Part shown: in pieces, positions 1 through 8,734 of the stretch | Numbering within the stretch: position 1 is the first letter of the stretch | Layout: every line of letters begins with the position of its first letter | Origin: Flavobacterium sp. K5-23 | GTDB taxonomy: Bacteria > Bacteroidota > Bacteroidia > Flavobacteriales > Flavobacteriaceae | Length of the DNA: 64,000 bases | Direction of reading: 5' to 3' | NCBI RefSeq assembly: GCF_023278045.1 | Contig: NZ_CP056783.1 | Location: 682,001 to 746,000 of the forward strand | Made by a program: the position numbers and the translations under genes | Notes under the pieces: generated by a model | Databases searched by the model: none | The model's input: the letters and a program-made list of their open reading frames with translations, nothing else | Told to the model about the DNA's origin: nothing

Positions 1-252
1 AACTGAATCTACAACATATTTTGAATCAGAAACCACCAAGACTTTTGTATTTGGACTTTTAAGTTTCTCAAGTCCTACAATTACAGCAAGTAGCTCCATC
101 CTGTTATTTGTAGTCAACCTAAAGCCTTCATAAAATTCTTTCTTATAAATCTTCCCCATCACTACAGTTTCCATCACTACACCGTAGCCACCTTTTCCAG
201 GGTTTCCTTTTGCAGCCCCATCAGTATATATATGTACGTCGTGTAAATTCAA
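1..252 (-). CDS. rnhA: Ribonuclease HI, N-terminal part (cut by window edge)
   Basis: Cleaves the RNA strand of RNA-DNA hybrids. Reading the minus strand from 252 gives an RNase H fold opening with [13 protein letters not shown], then [13 protein letters not shown] and VVSDSKYV. These carry the first three acidic residues of the DEDD active site (Asp in YTDG, Glu in RMEL, Asp in VSDS); the fourth lies beyond position 1. No ATG lies in frame before the first conserved strand, so the start is most likely the TTG at 250-252, only 3 bases after the purN stop. This suggests translation coupled to purN. Only about 84 of roughly 150 residues are present. Confidence 0.93.
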   Translation of the reverse strand, partial: MNLHDVHIYTDGAAKGNPGKGGYGVVMETVVMGKIYKKEFYEGFRLTTNNRMELLAVIVGLEKLKSPNTKVLVVSDSKYVVDSV

Positions 253-255
253 AGT

Positions 256-825
256 TTATAAATTAGATGTTAAAAGCTTTTCAATCACTAAAGGAAAATG
301 TTCCTGTTCTAATTCATGTATTTTCGCGGCCACTTCATCTGCTGATTCAGACCCTGATAAAAGAACAGTTGCCTGAAAAATAACATTTCCTTCATCATAA
401 TGATCGTTCACATAATGAATTGTTATACCAGTCTCTACATCTTTATTATCTACAACAGCCTGATGAACTCGTATTCCATACATCCCTTTTCCTCCATATT
501 TTGGAAGTAAAGCGGGGTGAATGTTAATTATTTTATCCGGATATGCCGCGACAATATCTTCAGGGAATTTAAGTAAAAATCCTGCAAGAACTATTAAATC
601 AGGCTTTATTTGATTTATTTTATGTAATACTTTACTTTCATTTAAGTCCTCTTTTGAGAATATCTCAACAGATACGCCATTCTTTTTTGATCTTTCTATT
701 ACCTTGGCATTTGCGTTATTTGTAAAAACCGAAACAACAACTCCCGTTTTGCCTTTTGCAAAATATTTGATGATATTTTCGGCATTAGAGCCCGAACCTG
801 AAGCAAAAACAACTATTTTTTTCAT
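256..825 (-). CDS. purN: Phosphoribosylglycinamide formyltransferase
   Basis: Transfers the formyl group of 10-formyl-THF to GAR, the third step of purine synthesis, in the cytosol. The 189-residue length fits the family. FASGSGSN near residues 7-14 is the phosphate-binding loop. The catalytic trio is N101 and H103 in INIHPALLPKY and D144 in the HYDEG loop. The frame is open upstream to 882, but that stretch is hydrophobic and unlike the family, so the ATG at 825, just before MKKIVVFASG, is the start. It is divergent from acpP and appears cotranscribed with rnhA. Confidence 0.96.
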   Translation of the reverse strand: MKKIVVFASGSGSNAENIIKYFAKGKTGVVVSVFTNNANAKVIERSKKNGVSVEIFSKEDLNESKVLHKINQIKPDLIVLAGFLLKFPEDIVAAYPDKIINIHPALLPKYGGKGMYGIRVHQAVVDNKDVETGITIHYVNDHYDEGNVIFQATVLLSGSESADEVAAKIHELEQEHFPLVIEKLLTSNL

Positions 826-941
826 GATAACATCTGTTAGAATAGTGCAAAAAAAAGAATAAAAAACGAAAATAAATAACATTAAGAAGTCTTTGTTGAA
901 ATAAAATTTTTAATTTAGTTGACACATTTATTAACTTATTG

Positions 942-971
942 GTTGTTTTAAAATAAAGTTTTTTATTTTTG
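942..971 (+). promoter_or_regulatory. Bacteroidota-type promoter of acpP
   Basis: A TAnnTTTG box (TATTTTTG, 964-971) is preceded by a TTG at 943-945 with 18 bases between. This fits the Bacteroidota sigma-ABfr consensus (TTG, about 19 bases, TAnnTTTG). The acpP ATG follows 30 bases later. Confidence 0.6.
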
Positions 972-1001
972 CCAACAAATTAAATTCTAAAATTAAAGAT
1001 T

Positions 1002-1238
1002 ATGTCAGACATTGCATCAAGAGTAAAAGCGATTATCGTAGACAAATTAGGTGTTGACGAAAACGAAGTTGTAACAGAAGCAAGCTTCACTAATGATTTA
1101 GGAGCTGACTCATTAGACACTGTTGAGCTTATCATGGAATTCGAAAAAGAATTTGACATTCAGATTCCAGACGATCAAGCAGAAAACATTGCTACTGTAG
1201 GTCAAGCTATTTCTTACATCGAAGAAGCTAAAAAATAA
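1002..1238 (+). CDS. acpP: Acyl carrier protein
   Basis: Small acidic carrier of growing acyl chains in type II fatty acid synthesis. The 78-residue protein has the phosphopantetheine attachment motif [10 protein letters not shown], with Ser37 as the modified residue, and the usual four-helix pattern. It lies directly before fabF, as is normal, but a strong hairpin with a T-rich tail separates the two genes. It may therefore also make an abundant monocistronic transcript from its own promoter. Confidence 0.98.
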   Translation: MSDIASRVKAIIVDKLGVDENEVVTEASFTNDLGADSLDTVELIMEFEKEFDIQIPDDQAENIATVGQAISYIEEAKK

Positions 1239-1246
1239 TAAATTAC

Positions 1247-1290
1247 ACACCCGCCTACATTTTATGTAAGCGGGTGTTATTATTATTTTT
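1247..1290 (+). terminator. Terminator after acpP
   Basis: ACACCCGC (1247-1254) pairs with GCGGGTGT (1270-1277), with a further pairing TACA/TGTA inside. A T-rich stretch ending in TATTTTT follows. The position, 8 bases after the acpP stop, fits an intrinsic terminator, perhaps a leaky one given the functional link to fabF. Confidence 0.8.
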
Positions 1291-1343
1291 AAAAAAATGA
1301 AAATTGAGATTGAAATTCAATCAAAAGATATTTATAATTTAAG

Positions 1344-1400
1344 ACCCACTACTCTTTTGTAATATTAATACAGTAAAGAATACGTGGGTTTTATTTGTTT
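1344..1400 (+). promoter_or_regulatory. Second hairpin in the fabF leader, possible attenuator
   Basis: ACCCAC (1344-1349) can pair with GTGGGT (1384-1389). Inside, CTTT/AAAG and TGT/ACA can extend the stem, and TTTATTTGTTT follows. The structure sits in the last 80 bases before the fabF ATG. It looks like a terminator or attenuator, but the stem is interrupted and no ligand-binding class is recognised. Confidence 0.4.
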
Positions 1401-1422
1401 AAAATAACAAAATACATACGTT

Positions 1423-2676
1423 ATGGTATTAAAACGAGTTGTTGTAACAGGTCTGGGTGCTCTTACTCCTATTGGGAATAGTATAGAAGAGTATTGGAAT
1501 TCTCTTATCAATGGCGTTAGTGGAGCTGCTCCAATAACGTATTACGATACAGAGAAACACAAAACCAAATTTGCCTGTGAAATTAAAAACTTCAACATAG
1601 AAGACTACATGGATCGCAAAGAATCCCGTAGATTAGACAAATTTGCCCAATATGCAATTGCTTCTAGCGACGAAGCCATTAAAGATGCTGGACTTACAGA
1701 TGACAACATTGACAAAGAAAGAGTCGGTGTTATTTGGGGTGCAGGAATTGGTGGATTGGAAACTTTTCAAGAAGAAGTTCTAAACTACGCTAAAGGTGAC
1801 GGTACTCCACGTTTCAACCCGTTTTTCATACCAAAAATGATTGCTGATATCGCACCTGCACATATTTCTATGCGTAATGGCTATATGGGCCCTAACTACA
1901 CAACTGTTTCGGCTTGTGCTTCTTCTGCAAATGCTTTAATTGATGCATTCAACTACATTCGTTTAGGAATGTGTGATGTGATAATTTCAGGTGGTTCAGA
2001 AGCCGCTGTTACTATCGCAGGGATGGGTGGTTTTAACTCAATGCAAGCATTGTCTACAAGAAATGACAGTCCGGAAACTGCTTCAAGACCATTTGACGCA
2101 ACTCGCGACGGTTTTGTTTTAGGTGAAGGATCTGGTGCTCTAGTTCTTGAGGAATACGAACATGCTAAAGCACGTGGAGCGAAAATCTATTGTGAAGTAG
2201 GAGGTGGCGGAATGTCATCGGATGCTTATCATTTAACGGCTCCTCATCCGGAAGGAATTGGGGTAATTGCAGTAATGAAAAACACATTAAGAGATGCTGG
2301 ATTAAACCCTGAGGATGTTGATCATATCAATACTCACGGAACTTCAACACCACTTGGTGATGTTGCTGAATTAAAAGCAATTAGTGCTGTATTTGGTGGA
2401 CATGCAAAAAACATTAACATCAATTCAACTAAATCAATGACAGGTCATTTGTTAGGTGCTGCTGGAGCTATTGAAGCAATTGCTTCTATATTAGCTATGA
2501 AATATGGCATTGTTCCCCCTACAATTAACCATACTGTTGTTGACGAACGAATTGACCCTTCTTTAAACTTAACATTAAACATTCCTCAAAAAAGAGAAAT
2601 AAATGTAGCCATGAGTAATACTTTTGGTTTTGGAGGTCATAATGCATGTGTATTGTTTAAAAAATTAGTTGATTAA
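1423..2676 (+). CDS. fabF: Beta-ketoacyl-ACP synthase II
   Basis: Condensing enzyme that extends acyl-ACP with malonyl-ACP. The 417 residues match KAS II length. The catalytic set is complete: C165 in TVSACASSANA, H305 in NTHGTSTPLGD and H342 in SMTGHLLGAAG, with Lys337 in the INSTKSMTG loop. The C-terminal NTFGFGGHNAC glycine-rich strand is present. It lies 5 bases before rnc and downstream of acpP, an arrangement common in Flavobacteriia. Confidence 0.98.
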   Translation: MVLKRVVVTGLGALTPIGNSIEEYWNSLINGVSGAAPITYYDTEKHKTKFACEIKNFNIEDYMDRKESRRLDKFAQYAIASSDEAIKDAGLTDDNIDKERVGVIWGAGIGGLETFQEEVLNYAKGDGTPRFNPFFIPKMIADIAPAHISMRNGYMGPNYTTVSACASSANALIDAFNYIRLGMCDVIISGGSEAAVTIAGMGGFNSMQALSTRNDSPETASRPFDATRDGFVLGEGSGALVLEEYEHAKARGAKIYCEVGGGGMSSDAYHLTAPHPEGIGVIAVMKNTLRDAGLNPEDVDHINTHGTSTPLGDVAELKAISAVFGGHAKNININSTKSMTGHLLGAAGAIEAIASILAMKYGIVPPTINHTVVDERIDPSLNLTLNIPQKREINVAMSNTFGFGGHNACVLFKKLVD

Positions 2677-2681
2677 TACCT

Positions 2682-3422
2682 ATGAGTATTTTCAGAAATA
2701 TATTTTCAAAATCCCGTACTAAACAAGACGGGATTTTTTTTGATTCTATTCAAGAAATATTGGGATTCGCACCAAAAAATTTAAGCTACTACACAAAAGC
2801 ATTTACCCATCGCTCTACAAATCGCATTGATTCTGAAGGGAAACCTATAAATTACGAACGCCTGGAATTTTTGGGTGACGCAATGTTAAGCTCTGTTATA
2901 GCCGCACATTTATTTAATGAAGTACCGCATGGAGATGAAGGGTATCTAACTAAAATGCGTTCAAAAATTGTTAGTAGAGAACACCTTAACGAATTAGGAA
3001 AAGATTTAAATCTTATTCGATTCATCGAGAGTAAAGTTCCTATCCAGCATTTTGGAGAAAACATCCATGGAAATATATTTGAGTCTTTAATAGGGGCCAT
3101 ATACCTCGATAAAGGATACACGTATTGTGAAAAATTTATTCAAAAAAGTGTTATAATTCCTTACGTTGACATTCCAAGACTGGAAGGAAAAGTAATCAGC
3201 TATAAAAGTCTGGTTATAGAATGGTGTCAGAAAGAAAAAAAACCATTTCATTATGACATTTTTGAAGATAACGCAATCGATGGTCAGCGCCTTTTTGGTG
3301 TAAAACTTAGTATTGACGACAAAGTAATTGCAAAAGCAAGAGCTACTTCTAAAAAGAAAGCGGAAGAAAAAGCATCACAGCGCGCCTATTTTGCGTTTCA
3401 AGAAAAAATGGATAAGAAATAA
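2682..3422 (+). CDS. rnc: Ribonuclease III
   Basis: Double-strand-specific endoribonuclease used in rRNA maturation and RNA turnover. The 246 residues form an N-terminal nuclease domain with the signature YERLEFLGDAM (residues 58-68) and a second acidic site E134 in NIFESLIGA. A C-terminal dsRNA-binding domain (about 172-240) ends in KARATSKKKAEEKASQRA, the lysine-rich helix that contacts RNA. It starts 5 bases after the fabF stop, so it is almost certainly in the same operon. Confidence 0.97.
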   Translation: MSIFRNIFSKSRTKQDGIFFDSIQEILGFAPKNLSYYTKAFTHRSTNRIDSEGKPINYERLEFLGDAMLSSVIAAHLFNEVPHGDEGYLTKMRSKIVSREHLNELGKDLNLIRFIESKVPIQHFGENIHGNIFESLIGAIYLDKGYTYCEKFIQKSVIIPYVDIPRLEGKVISYKSLVIEWCQKEKKPFHYDIFEDNAIDGQRLFGVKLSIDDKVIAKARATSKKKAEEKASQRAYFAFQEKMDKK

Positions 3423-3536
3423 CCTCTACTTCCTTAAGACTACAACGTTTTCGTTAGTAAGTTAACCTAAACATCACGTTTTGAAGCATAAATACTTCAT
3501 TAGAAACACTATATTTACATCTTATTTTTTCACGAA

Positions 3537-4025
3537 ATGGCAATTCACAAATTGGATCTTGGTGATTTTGATGAAATAGATTATCTTCTAGTTGCAATTC
3601 ACACTACATTAGAAGATTATCGATTAGCCTATTTAATCAATCAAAAACTGGACATAAATCTCAGTAAAAACAAGGATGATATTCAGGTAAATAGTAAAGA
3701 AGGAGAAGCGAAATTTTCCAGATTTCATCATTACAACTCCGACAAGACTATTTCTTGGAACTTGATTCAAAACAGAAACGAGGTATTCCAAGAGAAAAAA
3801 GATTCCATTCAAAATTTATTTTCGGATACAACATTAGAAGTATCTACGAAAGTATATTTACTTCCCGAATTTAAAAAAGCAGATTATTTTTTAAAAATCG
3901 AAAATAATATTGAAATGATAGATCTGTCTATAATGAAAAAACTTTTAAATACAATTGATTCGATATCTACTGTTTATACCGTAGATATAAATAAAATAAA
4001 ATCAAAAAACAATTTAATTTTTTAA
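3537..4025 (+). CDS. IPExxxVDY family protein
   Basis: A 162-residue cytosolic protein of a family found almost only in Bacteroidota and usually located between rnc and pyk, as here. The family is named after an IPExxxVDY motif; here the matching segment reads LPEFKKADYFLKIE in the C-terminal third. The N-terminal half contains LVAIHTTLEDYRLAYLINQ, a helix rich in hydrophobic and charged residues. No catalytic motif or membrane segment is visible and the function is unknown. The gene ends 5 bases before pyk, so the two are probably cotranscribed. Confidence 0.85.
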   Translation: MAIHKLDLGDFDEIDYLLVAIHTTLEDYRLAYLINQKLDINLSKNKDDIQVNSKEGEAKFSRFHHYNSDKTISWNLIQNRNEVFQEKKDSIQNLFSDTTLEVSTKVYLLPEFKKADYFLKIENNIEMIDLSIMKKLLNTIDSISTVYTVDINKIKSKNNLIF

Positions 4026-4030
4026 TACCA

Positions 4031-5461
4031 ATGCTTACAAACAAAAAAACCAAAATTGTAGCCACACTTGGGCCTGCATGTAGTACCAAAGAGATCATAA
4101 AAGACATGATTGACGCAGGAGTAAATGTGTTTAGAGTAAATTTCTCACATGCAGATTATTCTGATGTTAAAGAAAAAATCAATATTATTAGATCCCTTAA
4201 TGCAGAATTTGGATATACCACTGCTATTCTTGGTGATTTACAGGGACCCAAACTACGTGTAGGAGTTATGAATGACGGAGTAGTTGTTAATGATGGTGAT
4301 TTAATCACTTTTACAACAGCCGAAGACATTGTGGGAACTGCCAAAAAAGTATTCATGAAATACAAAAATTTCCCAAATGATGTAAATCCAGGTGAACGTA
4401 TTTTATTAGACGATGGAAAACTTATTTTTGAAATTGTTGAAACCGACAAGAATACAGAAGTAATCGCAAGAGTTATACAAGGTGGGGAACTAAAATCTAA
4501 AAAAGGTGTAAATCTTCCCAATACTAAAATATCACTTCCTGCAATGACAGAAAAGGATATTGCTGATGCAATTTTTGCCATTGGTCAAGAAGTAGACTGG
4601 ATTGCACTTTCATTTGTAAAAACACCTAAAGATTTACAAGAACTTCAGGAATTAATATCAGAGCACTCTGATCATAAAATTCCTATTGTTGCTAAAATCG
4701 AAATGCCAGAAGCATTAGAGAACATAGATAAAATCCTGGCTTATTGCGATGCCTTGATGGTAGCCCGTGGTGACTTAGGAGTAGAACTTCCTGCTCATGA
4801 AGTTCCACTTGTACAGAAAGAATTGATTCGCAAGGCTAAAACTGCCCGAATTCCTGTAATTGTGGCAACACAAATGATGGAAACGATGATTTCAAGTCTT
4901 ACTCCTACTCGTGCAGAAGTAAATGATGTGGCAAACTCAGTTATGGATGGAGCAGATGCAGTAATGCTTTCTGGAGAAACTGCAACTGGTAATTATCCCG
5001 TTCAGGTTATTCAAAAAATGACACAAATTATTGAAGCAGTAGAGGATTCTCCGCTAATTCAAGTGCCACAAAACACACCCCACATTAGAACTAAACGTTT
5101 TATCACAAAAAACATTTGTTACCATGCTGCCCTTATGGCAAATGACATTAAGGCCAAAGCAATTTGTACTTTGACCAATAGTGGATATACCGCATTCCAA
5201 ATTTCAGCCTGGAGACCTTCGGCGCATGTACTGGTTTTTACTTCGAATAAAAGAATCCTAACCCAGTTGAATTTATTGTGGGGAGTAAAATCGTATTATT
5301 ATGACAAAAGAGTAAGCACGGACGACACAGTGACTGATATAAACGAAATTGTAAAAGAAAAAGGATATGTAACTACTGGTGACTTTGTCATCAATTTAGC
5401 TGCAATGCCCATCAAAGAAAAAGGAATGGTGAACACCTTGAGAATTTCGGAGATAGAATAA
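4031..5461 (+). CDS. pyk: Pyruvate kinase
   Basis: Converts phosphoenolpyruvate and ADP to pyruvate and ATP, the last step of glycolysis. It is 476 residues, normal for the bacterial enzyme. It starts with KIVATLGPACS and the substrate-binding NVFRVNFSHAD. The active-site strand IPIVAKIEMPEAL carries the catalytic lysine and metal-binding Glu. MVARGDLGVELP and the effector-helix motif TQMMETMI follow. It closes the acpP-fabF-rnc-IPExxxVDY-pyk run and is followed by a strong terminator. Confidence 0.98.
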   Translation: MLTNKKTKIVATLGPACSTKEIIKDMIDAGVNVFRVNFSHADYSDVKEKINIIRSLNAEFGYTTAILGDLQGPKLRVGVMNDGVVVNDGDLITFTTAEDIVGTAKKVFMKYKNFPNDVNPGERILLDDGKLIFEIVETDKNTEVIARVIQGGELKSKKGVNLPNTKISLPAMTEKDIADAIFAIGQEVDWIALSFVKTPKDLQELQELISEHSDHKIPIVAKIEMPEALENIDKILAYCDALMVARGDLGVELPAHEVPLVQKELIRKAKTARIPVIVATQMMETMISSLTPTRAEVNDVANSVMDGADAVMLSGETATGNYPVQVIQKMTQIIEAVEDSPLIQVPQNTPHIRTKRFITKNICYHAALMANDIKAKAICTLTNSGYTAFQISAWRPSAHVLVFTSNKRILTQLNLLWGVKSYYYDKRVSTDDTVTDINEIVKEKGYVTTGDFVINLAAMPIKEKGMVNTLRISEIE

Positions 5462-5479
5462 CACCAATTTATACAAGTT

Positions 5480-5520
5480 AAAATCCGCTTCGTTTTATTT
5501 TTAACGAAGCGGATTTTTTG
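5480..5520 (+). terminator. Terminator after pyk
   Basis: A 15-base perfect stem (5480-5494 with 5503-5517, core AATCCGCTTCGTT) is closed by an 8-base loop. Its 3' arm runs into TTTTTT. This is a clear intrinsic terminator 19 bases past the pyk stop. Confidence 0.9.
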
Positions 5521-5569
5521 TGCTTAAAAGAAAATTGAATTACATTTGATAAAAATAAACTTATTACCC

Positions 5570-6343
5570 ATGAATTTCAGTTCGAAAAATCCTTTTTTAA
5601 ATAATAAATCTTTTTCAGCTACAACGGCTACCAGAAAAGAAGAAGTGCACCAAGCCACCATTATTGACTACAATCAAGAAATGACAATGGCAGGAACAAT
5701 CAACAAAACTTTACTTTTATTTTTACTGCTTACCGCATCAGCAATGGTGATCTGGTGGATGGCTTTTAATGGCCTAAACCCAATAGTACCGGCAATAGGA
5801 GGCGCAATAATTGGATTAATATTAGTAATGATTTCCGCTTTCAAACCTCATTTATCACCATATTTAGCTCCTGGTTATGCTTTATTTGAAGGTTTGTTTA
5901 TTGGTGGAATTTCAGCAATTTTTGAAGCTCGCTACCCTGGAATTGTTATTCAGGCCGTAGGCGCCACTTTTGTGACATTTGCAGTTTGTCTGGGATTGTA
6001 TAAATTTAAAATTGTAAAAGTTACGGAGCAATTCAAATCGGTTGTGATAGCGGCAACACTTGCCATCGCTACTTATTATCTTATCTCTTGGGTTGTTTCT
6101 ATGTTTACCAGCTTCCAGCCGGTTCATCACGGTAATTCTATGATGAGCATTGGAATCAGTGTGTTTGTGATTATAATCGCGGCTTTGAATCTATTTTTGG
6201 ATTTTGACAGAATCGAAAAAGGAGTTCAGGAAAAAATGCCAAAATATATGGAATGGTTTGGCGCTATGGGATTGATGATTACACTTGTGTGGTTATATAT
6301 CGAATTCTTAAGATTGCTTTCTAAACTTTCAAGTAAAGATTAA
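5570..6343 (+). CDS. Bax inhibitor-1 / YccA family membrane protein
   Basis: A 257-residue inner-membrane protein of the BI-1 (TMBIM) superfamily, whose members act in stress resistance and ion leak. About seven hydrophobic segments begin near residue 55 after a polar N-terminus. LFLDFDRIEKGVQ in the last third matches the conserved FDxxxIexG region of the family, and the C-terminus is a final membrane helix. The frame opens at a TTG at 5546, but the ATG at 5570 is the likelier start. It stands alone between two terminators. Confidence 0.9.
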   Translation: MNFSSKNPFLNNKSFSATTATRKEEVHQATIIDYNQEMTMAGTINKTLLLFLLLTASAMVIWWMAFNGLNPIVPAIGGAIIGLILVMISAFKPHLSPYLAPGYALFEGLFIGGISAIFEARYPGIVIQAVGATFVTFAVCLGLYKFKIVKVTEQFKSVVIAATLAIATYYLISWVVSMFTSFQPVHHGNSMMSIGISVFVIIIAALNLFLDFDRIEKGVQEKMPKYMEWFGAMGLMITLVWLYIEFLRLLSKLSSKD

Positions 6344-6365
6344 TTTCAGAAATATTTATAAAATC

Positions 6366-6396
6366 AAACCTTCTTTAATCGAGAAGGTTTTTTTTA
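6366..6396 (+). terminator. Terminator after the BI-1 gene
   Basis: AAACCTTCT (6366-6374) pairs with AGAAGGTTT (6382-6390), followed by a run of T. It lies between the convergent BI-1 gene and dinB. Confidence 0.85.
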
Positions 6397-6424
6397 TACA
6401 ACTGATTTTGTAATTAGTTAAGAT

Positions 6425-7513
6425 CTAAAATTTAAAATCAAATTTGAGTTGCACTACAACAGACTTTTTAATCTCAGTGTTTAAGTTATTCAGGGATATT
6501 CCGAGCAATCGAACAGAATCTTTCATTCGCTCTTGATATAATAATTCTTTAACTGTTTCGACAATCAAGCCTTTATCAGAAATGAAATAAGGCAAGGTCT
6601 TACTTCTGGTTTGCTGGCTAAAATCGCTGTATTTGATTTTCAAGGTCACGGTTTTACCTGCAATTTTGTGCTTTTTTAATCTTCTTTCTAATGTCGAAGC
6701 AATCTTATCGAGTTGTTCAACCATAAATATTTCAGAAGAAAGATTAACATCAAAAGTATGCTCGGCCGCAACTGACTTAGTTATTCGGTCTGACTTGACT
6801 TCACTATTGTGTATCCCACGAACCACATTGTAATAAAACTTACCGGATTTCCCAAAATGCTTCTCTAGGAATTCTTCAGATTTTGTTTTCAAAATAGCCC
6901 CATTAAAAATCCCTAATTGGTACATTTTCTCGGTGGTGACTTTTCCAACTCCGTAAAACTTCTTTATGGGCAGTTCCTCCAGAAACGAAAGAACTTCATC
7001 AGGATTGACGGTTTTTTGCCCATTTGGTTTATTATAATCACTTGCGATTTTGGCCACAAATTTATTTACTGAAATTCCGGCCGAAGCGGTCAAACCTACT
7101 TCATTAAAAATTCGGAGTCTAATTTCTTCTGCCAATAAGCTTGCGCTAGGATTTCCTTTTTTGTTTTGGGTAACGTCCAGATATGCTTCATCAAGCGATA
7201 AAGGCTCGACTAAATCAGTATAATCATGGAAAATCTTATGGATCTTTTTTGATATTTCTTTATACCGCTCAAATCTGGGAGGCACAAAAATAAGATCAGG
7301 ACAATTGCGCTTGGCCAAAACGCCACTTATGGCACTTCGAACACCAAACTTCCTTGCCTCATAACTCGCTGCCGAAACAACTCCTCGATTTTCAGACCCG
7401 CCAACAGCAATGGGTTTTCCTCTAAGAGCAGGATTGTCGAGTTGCTCTACAGAGGCGTAAAAAGCATCCATATCGATGTGTATAATTTTTCTATTTTGAG
7501 CAATCTCGGACAT
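6425..7513 (-). CDS. dinB: DNA polymerase IV (Y family)
   Basis: Error-prone translesion polymerase. The 362 residues contain the palm motif IHIDMDAFYASVE (D14) and SLDEAYLDVT (D108 and E109), which give the three metal-binding acids. The YEARKFGVRSAISG fingers region is present. A helix-hairpin-helix thumb (IKKFYGVGKVTTEKM) and a little-finger domain follow. The C-terminus ends in VVVQLKFDFKF, which may act as a beta-clamp binding peptide (inference). No LexA-type operator was recognised upstream. Confidence 0.96.
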   Translation of the reverse strand: MSEIAQNRKIIHIDMDAFYASVEQLDNPALRGKPIAVGGSENRGVVSAASYEARKFGVRSAISGVLAKRNCPDLIFVPPRFERYKEISKKIHKIFHDYTDLVEPLSLDEAYLDVTQNKKGNPSASLLAEEIRLRIFNEVGLTASAGISVNKFVAKIASDYNKPNGQKTVNPDEVLSFLEELPIKKFYGVGKVTTEKMYQLGIFNGAILKTKSEEFLEKHFGKSGKFYYNVVRGIHNSEVKSDRITKSVAAEHTFDVNLSSEIFMVEQLDKIASTLERRLKKHKIAGKTVTLKIKYSDFSQQTRSKTLPYFISDKGLIVETVKELLYQERMKDSVRLLGISLNNLNTEIKKSVVVQLKFDFKF

Positions 7514-7599
7514 ACTGCAAATTTATACAAAAACAACCACTTAGATACCTTCTAAAAAAATCTCAATGGAACAAAGATTTTTTATACATTTGGATTTCT

Positions 7600-7742
7600 T
7601 AGCCCAGATGGTAGTGGAAATCTTCGATTGATTAAAACTATTTTTTCTTTTAAAACAAGAGCGACCCAAGAAGCTCCTTTTTTTAAAATAGAAAAAAAGT
7701 TTTACGAATGAGAAATTGAAACGGATAGCTGGATTATGCTCC
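7600..7742 (+). ncRNA. Flavo-1-like structured RNA element, long form (copy 1)
   Basis: The 5' end TAGCCCAGATGG and 3' end AGCTGGATTATGCTCC match two other copies in this window. AGC (7601-7603) can pair with GCT (7738-7740), and CCAG (7604-7607) with CTGG (7729-7732). A long A/T arm encloses a hairpin GAGC (7659-7662)/GCTC (7673-7676) with GACC in the loop. It lies 29 bases before the CYTH gene on the same strand, so it could be a leader or a free RNA. The Flavo-1 assignment rests on memory of that motif; the fold and the copies are seen directly. Confidence 0.65.
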
Positions 7743-7770
7743 TTATTAAAACAAGCATACTCTTAAAAAA

Positions 7771-8238
7771 ATGATAGAAATAGAACGAAAATTTTTGGTC
7801 ACTTCTGACGCTTATAAAAAGGAGGCTTTTTCTCAAAAACGAATTGCGCAGGGTTATTTAAGCTCGATTCCAGAACGCACAGTTCGCGTGCGTATAAAAG
7901 GAAATAAGGGCTTCTTGACCATAAAAGGGGCCTCAAACAAAACAGGGATGTCGCGTTTTGAATGGGAAAATGAAATTCCAGTTGAAGATGCAAAAGAATT
8001 GTTGCTTTTATGCGAAAAAGGAATTATCGACAAAACTAGATATGAAATAAAAATAGGCAATCACATCTATGAAGTTGATGAATTTTACAGCGACAATGAA
8101 GGCTTAATTGTAGCAGAAATTGAATTAGACTCAGAATCCGAAAATTTTGAAAAACCGGAATGGTTAGGTGAAGAAGTAACTAAAGACAAGCGGTATTATA
8201 ATGCGAGTTTGAGTACTAATCCATTTAAAAACTGGTGA
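7771..8238 (+). CDS. CYTH domain protein (triphosphate tunnel metalloenzyme)
   Basis: A 155-residue single-domain protein of the CYTH superfamily, whose members hydrolyse inorganic tripolyphosphate or act as class IV adenylate cyclases. The diagnostic ExExK motif is at the start (IEIERKFLV). Later strands carry alternating basic and acidic residues (RVRIKGNKGFLTIKG, YEVDEFYSDNEGLIVAEIEL) that line the tunnel in the family. With no partner domain, tripolyphosphatase activity is more likely than cyclase (inference). It is convergent with the RlpA-like gene, 7 bases apart. Confidence 0.9.
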   Translation: MIEIERKFLVTSDAYKKEAFSQKRIAQGYLSSIPERTVRVRIKGNKGFLTIKGASNKTGMSRFEWENEIPVEDAKELLLLCEKGIIDKTRYEIKIGNHIYEVDEFYSDNEGLIVAEIELDSESENFEKPEWLGEEVTKDKRYYNASLSTNPFKNW

Positions 8239-8245
8239 TTTAACA

Positions 8246-8734
8246 TTATTGCTGTACGGCAATTGTAACTTTTAAAACTCCTTTACCCTTGTGGGCTGCA
8301 ATATCAAAAAAAGCTCTTCTAGTTAAGTCAAGTTCTCTTCCTTTAGTAAAGGGACCTCTATCGATAACTTCCACGATAACTGACTTACCATTGACTTCAT
8401 TTGTAACTTTTAATTTTGTGCCAAATGGAAATTTTCTATGAGCCGCAGTGTATTTATTATTGTCAAATCGAATCCCGCTAGATGTTTTTCTACCGTTGAA
8501 TTTATCATGATAATAAGAGGCGCTTACATTTTTTTTATGCAGTTTGTATTTAGCATTGTCAACAACTAATGTATCTACTCCAGTTTCAAGTTGCACAGCG
8601 ATAAGTTTTCCTTTCTTTACAGTGTCCTTAACTGCTAGATTTTTTTGGGTAACTGCCTTTTGTTTATCTGAACTTTGACTCTTTGCTATGGTTATAATAA
8701 CAAGTAAAAATAACAGTGTTATTAATTTTTTCAT
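8246..8734 (-). CDS. RlpA-like septal ring / double-psi beta-barrel protein
   Basis: A secreted 162-residue protein with an N-terminal signal peptide (ITLLFLLVIITIAKSQ) and a C-terminal RlpA-like double-psi beta-barrel. The core motifs are SASYYHDKFNGRKTSSG, the AHRKFPFGTKLKVTN strand and VIVEVIDRGPFTKGRELDLT, in which the DRGPF loop holds the catalytic-type Asp. RlpA proteins bind or cleave denuded peptidoglycan glycan strands. There is no SPOR domain. It is the last gene before the convergent CYTH gene. Confidence 0.88.
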   Translation of the reverse strand: MKKLITLLFLLVIITIAKSQSSDKQKAVTQKNLAVKDTVKKGKLIAVQLETGVDTLVVDNAKYKLHKKNVSASYYHDKFNGRKTSSGIRFDNNKYTAAHRKFPFGTKLKVTNEVNGKSVIVEVIDRGPFTKGRELDLTRRAFFDIAAHKGKGVLKVTIAVQQ

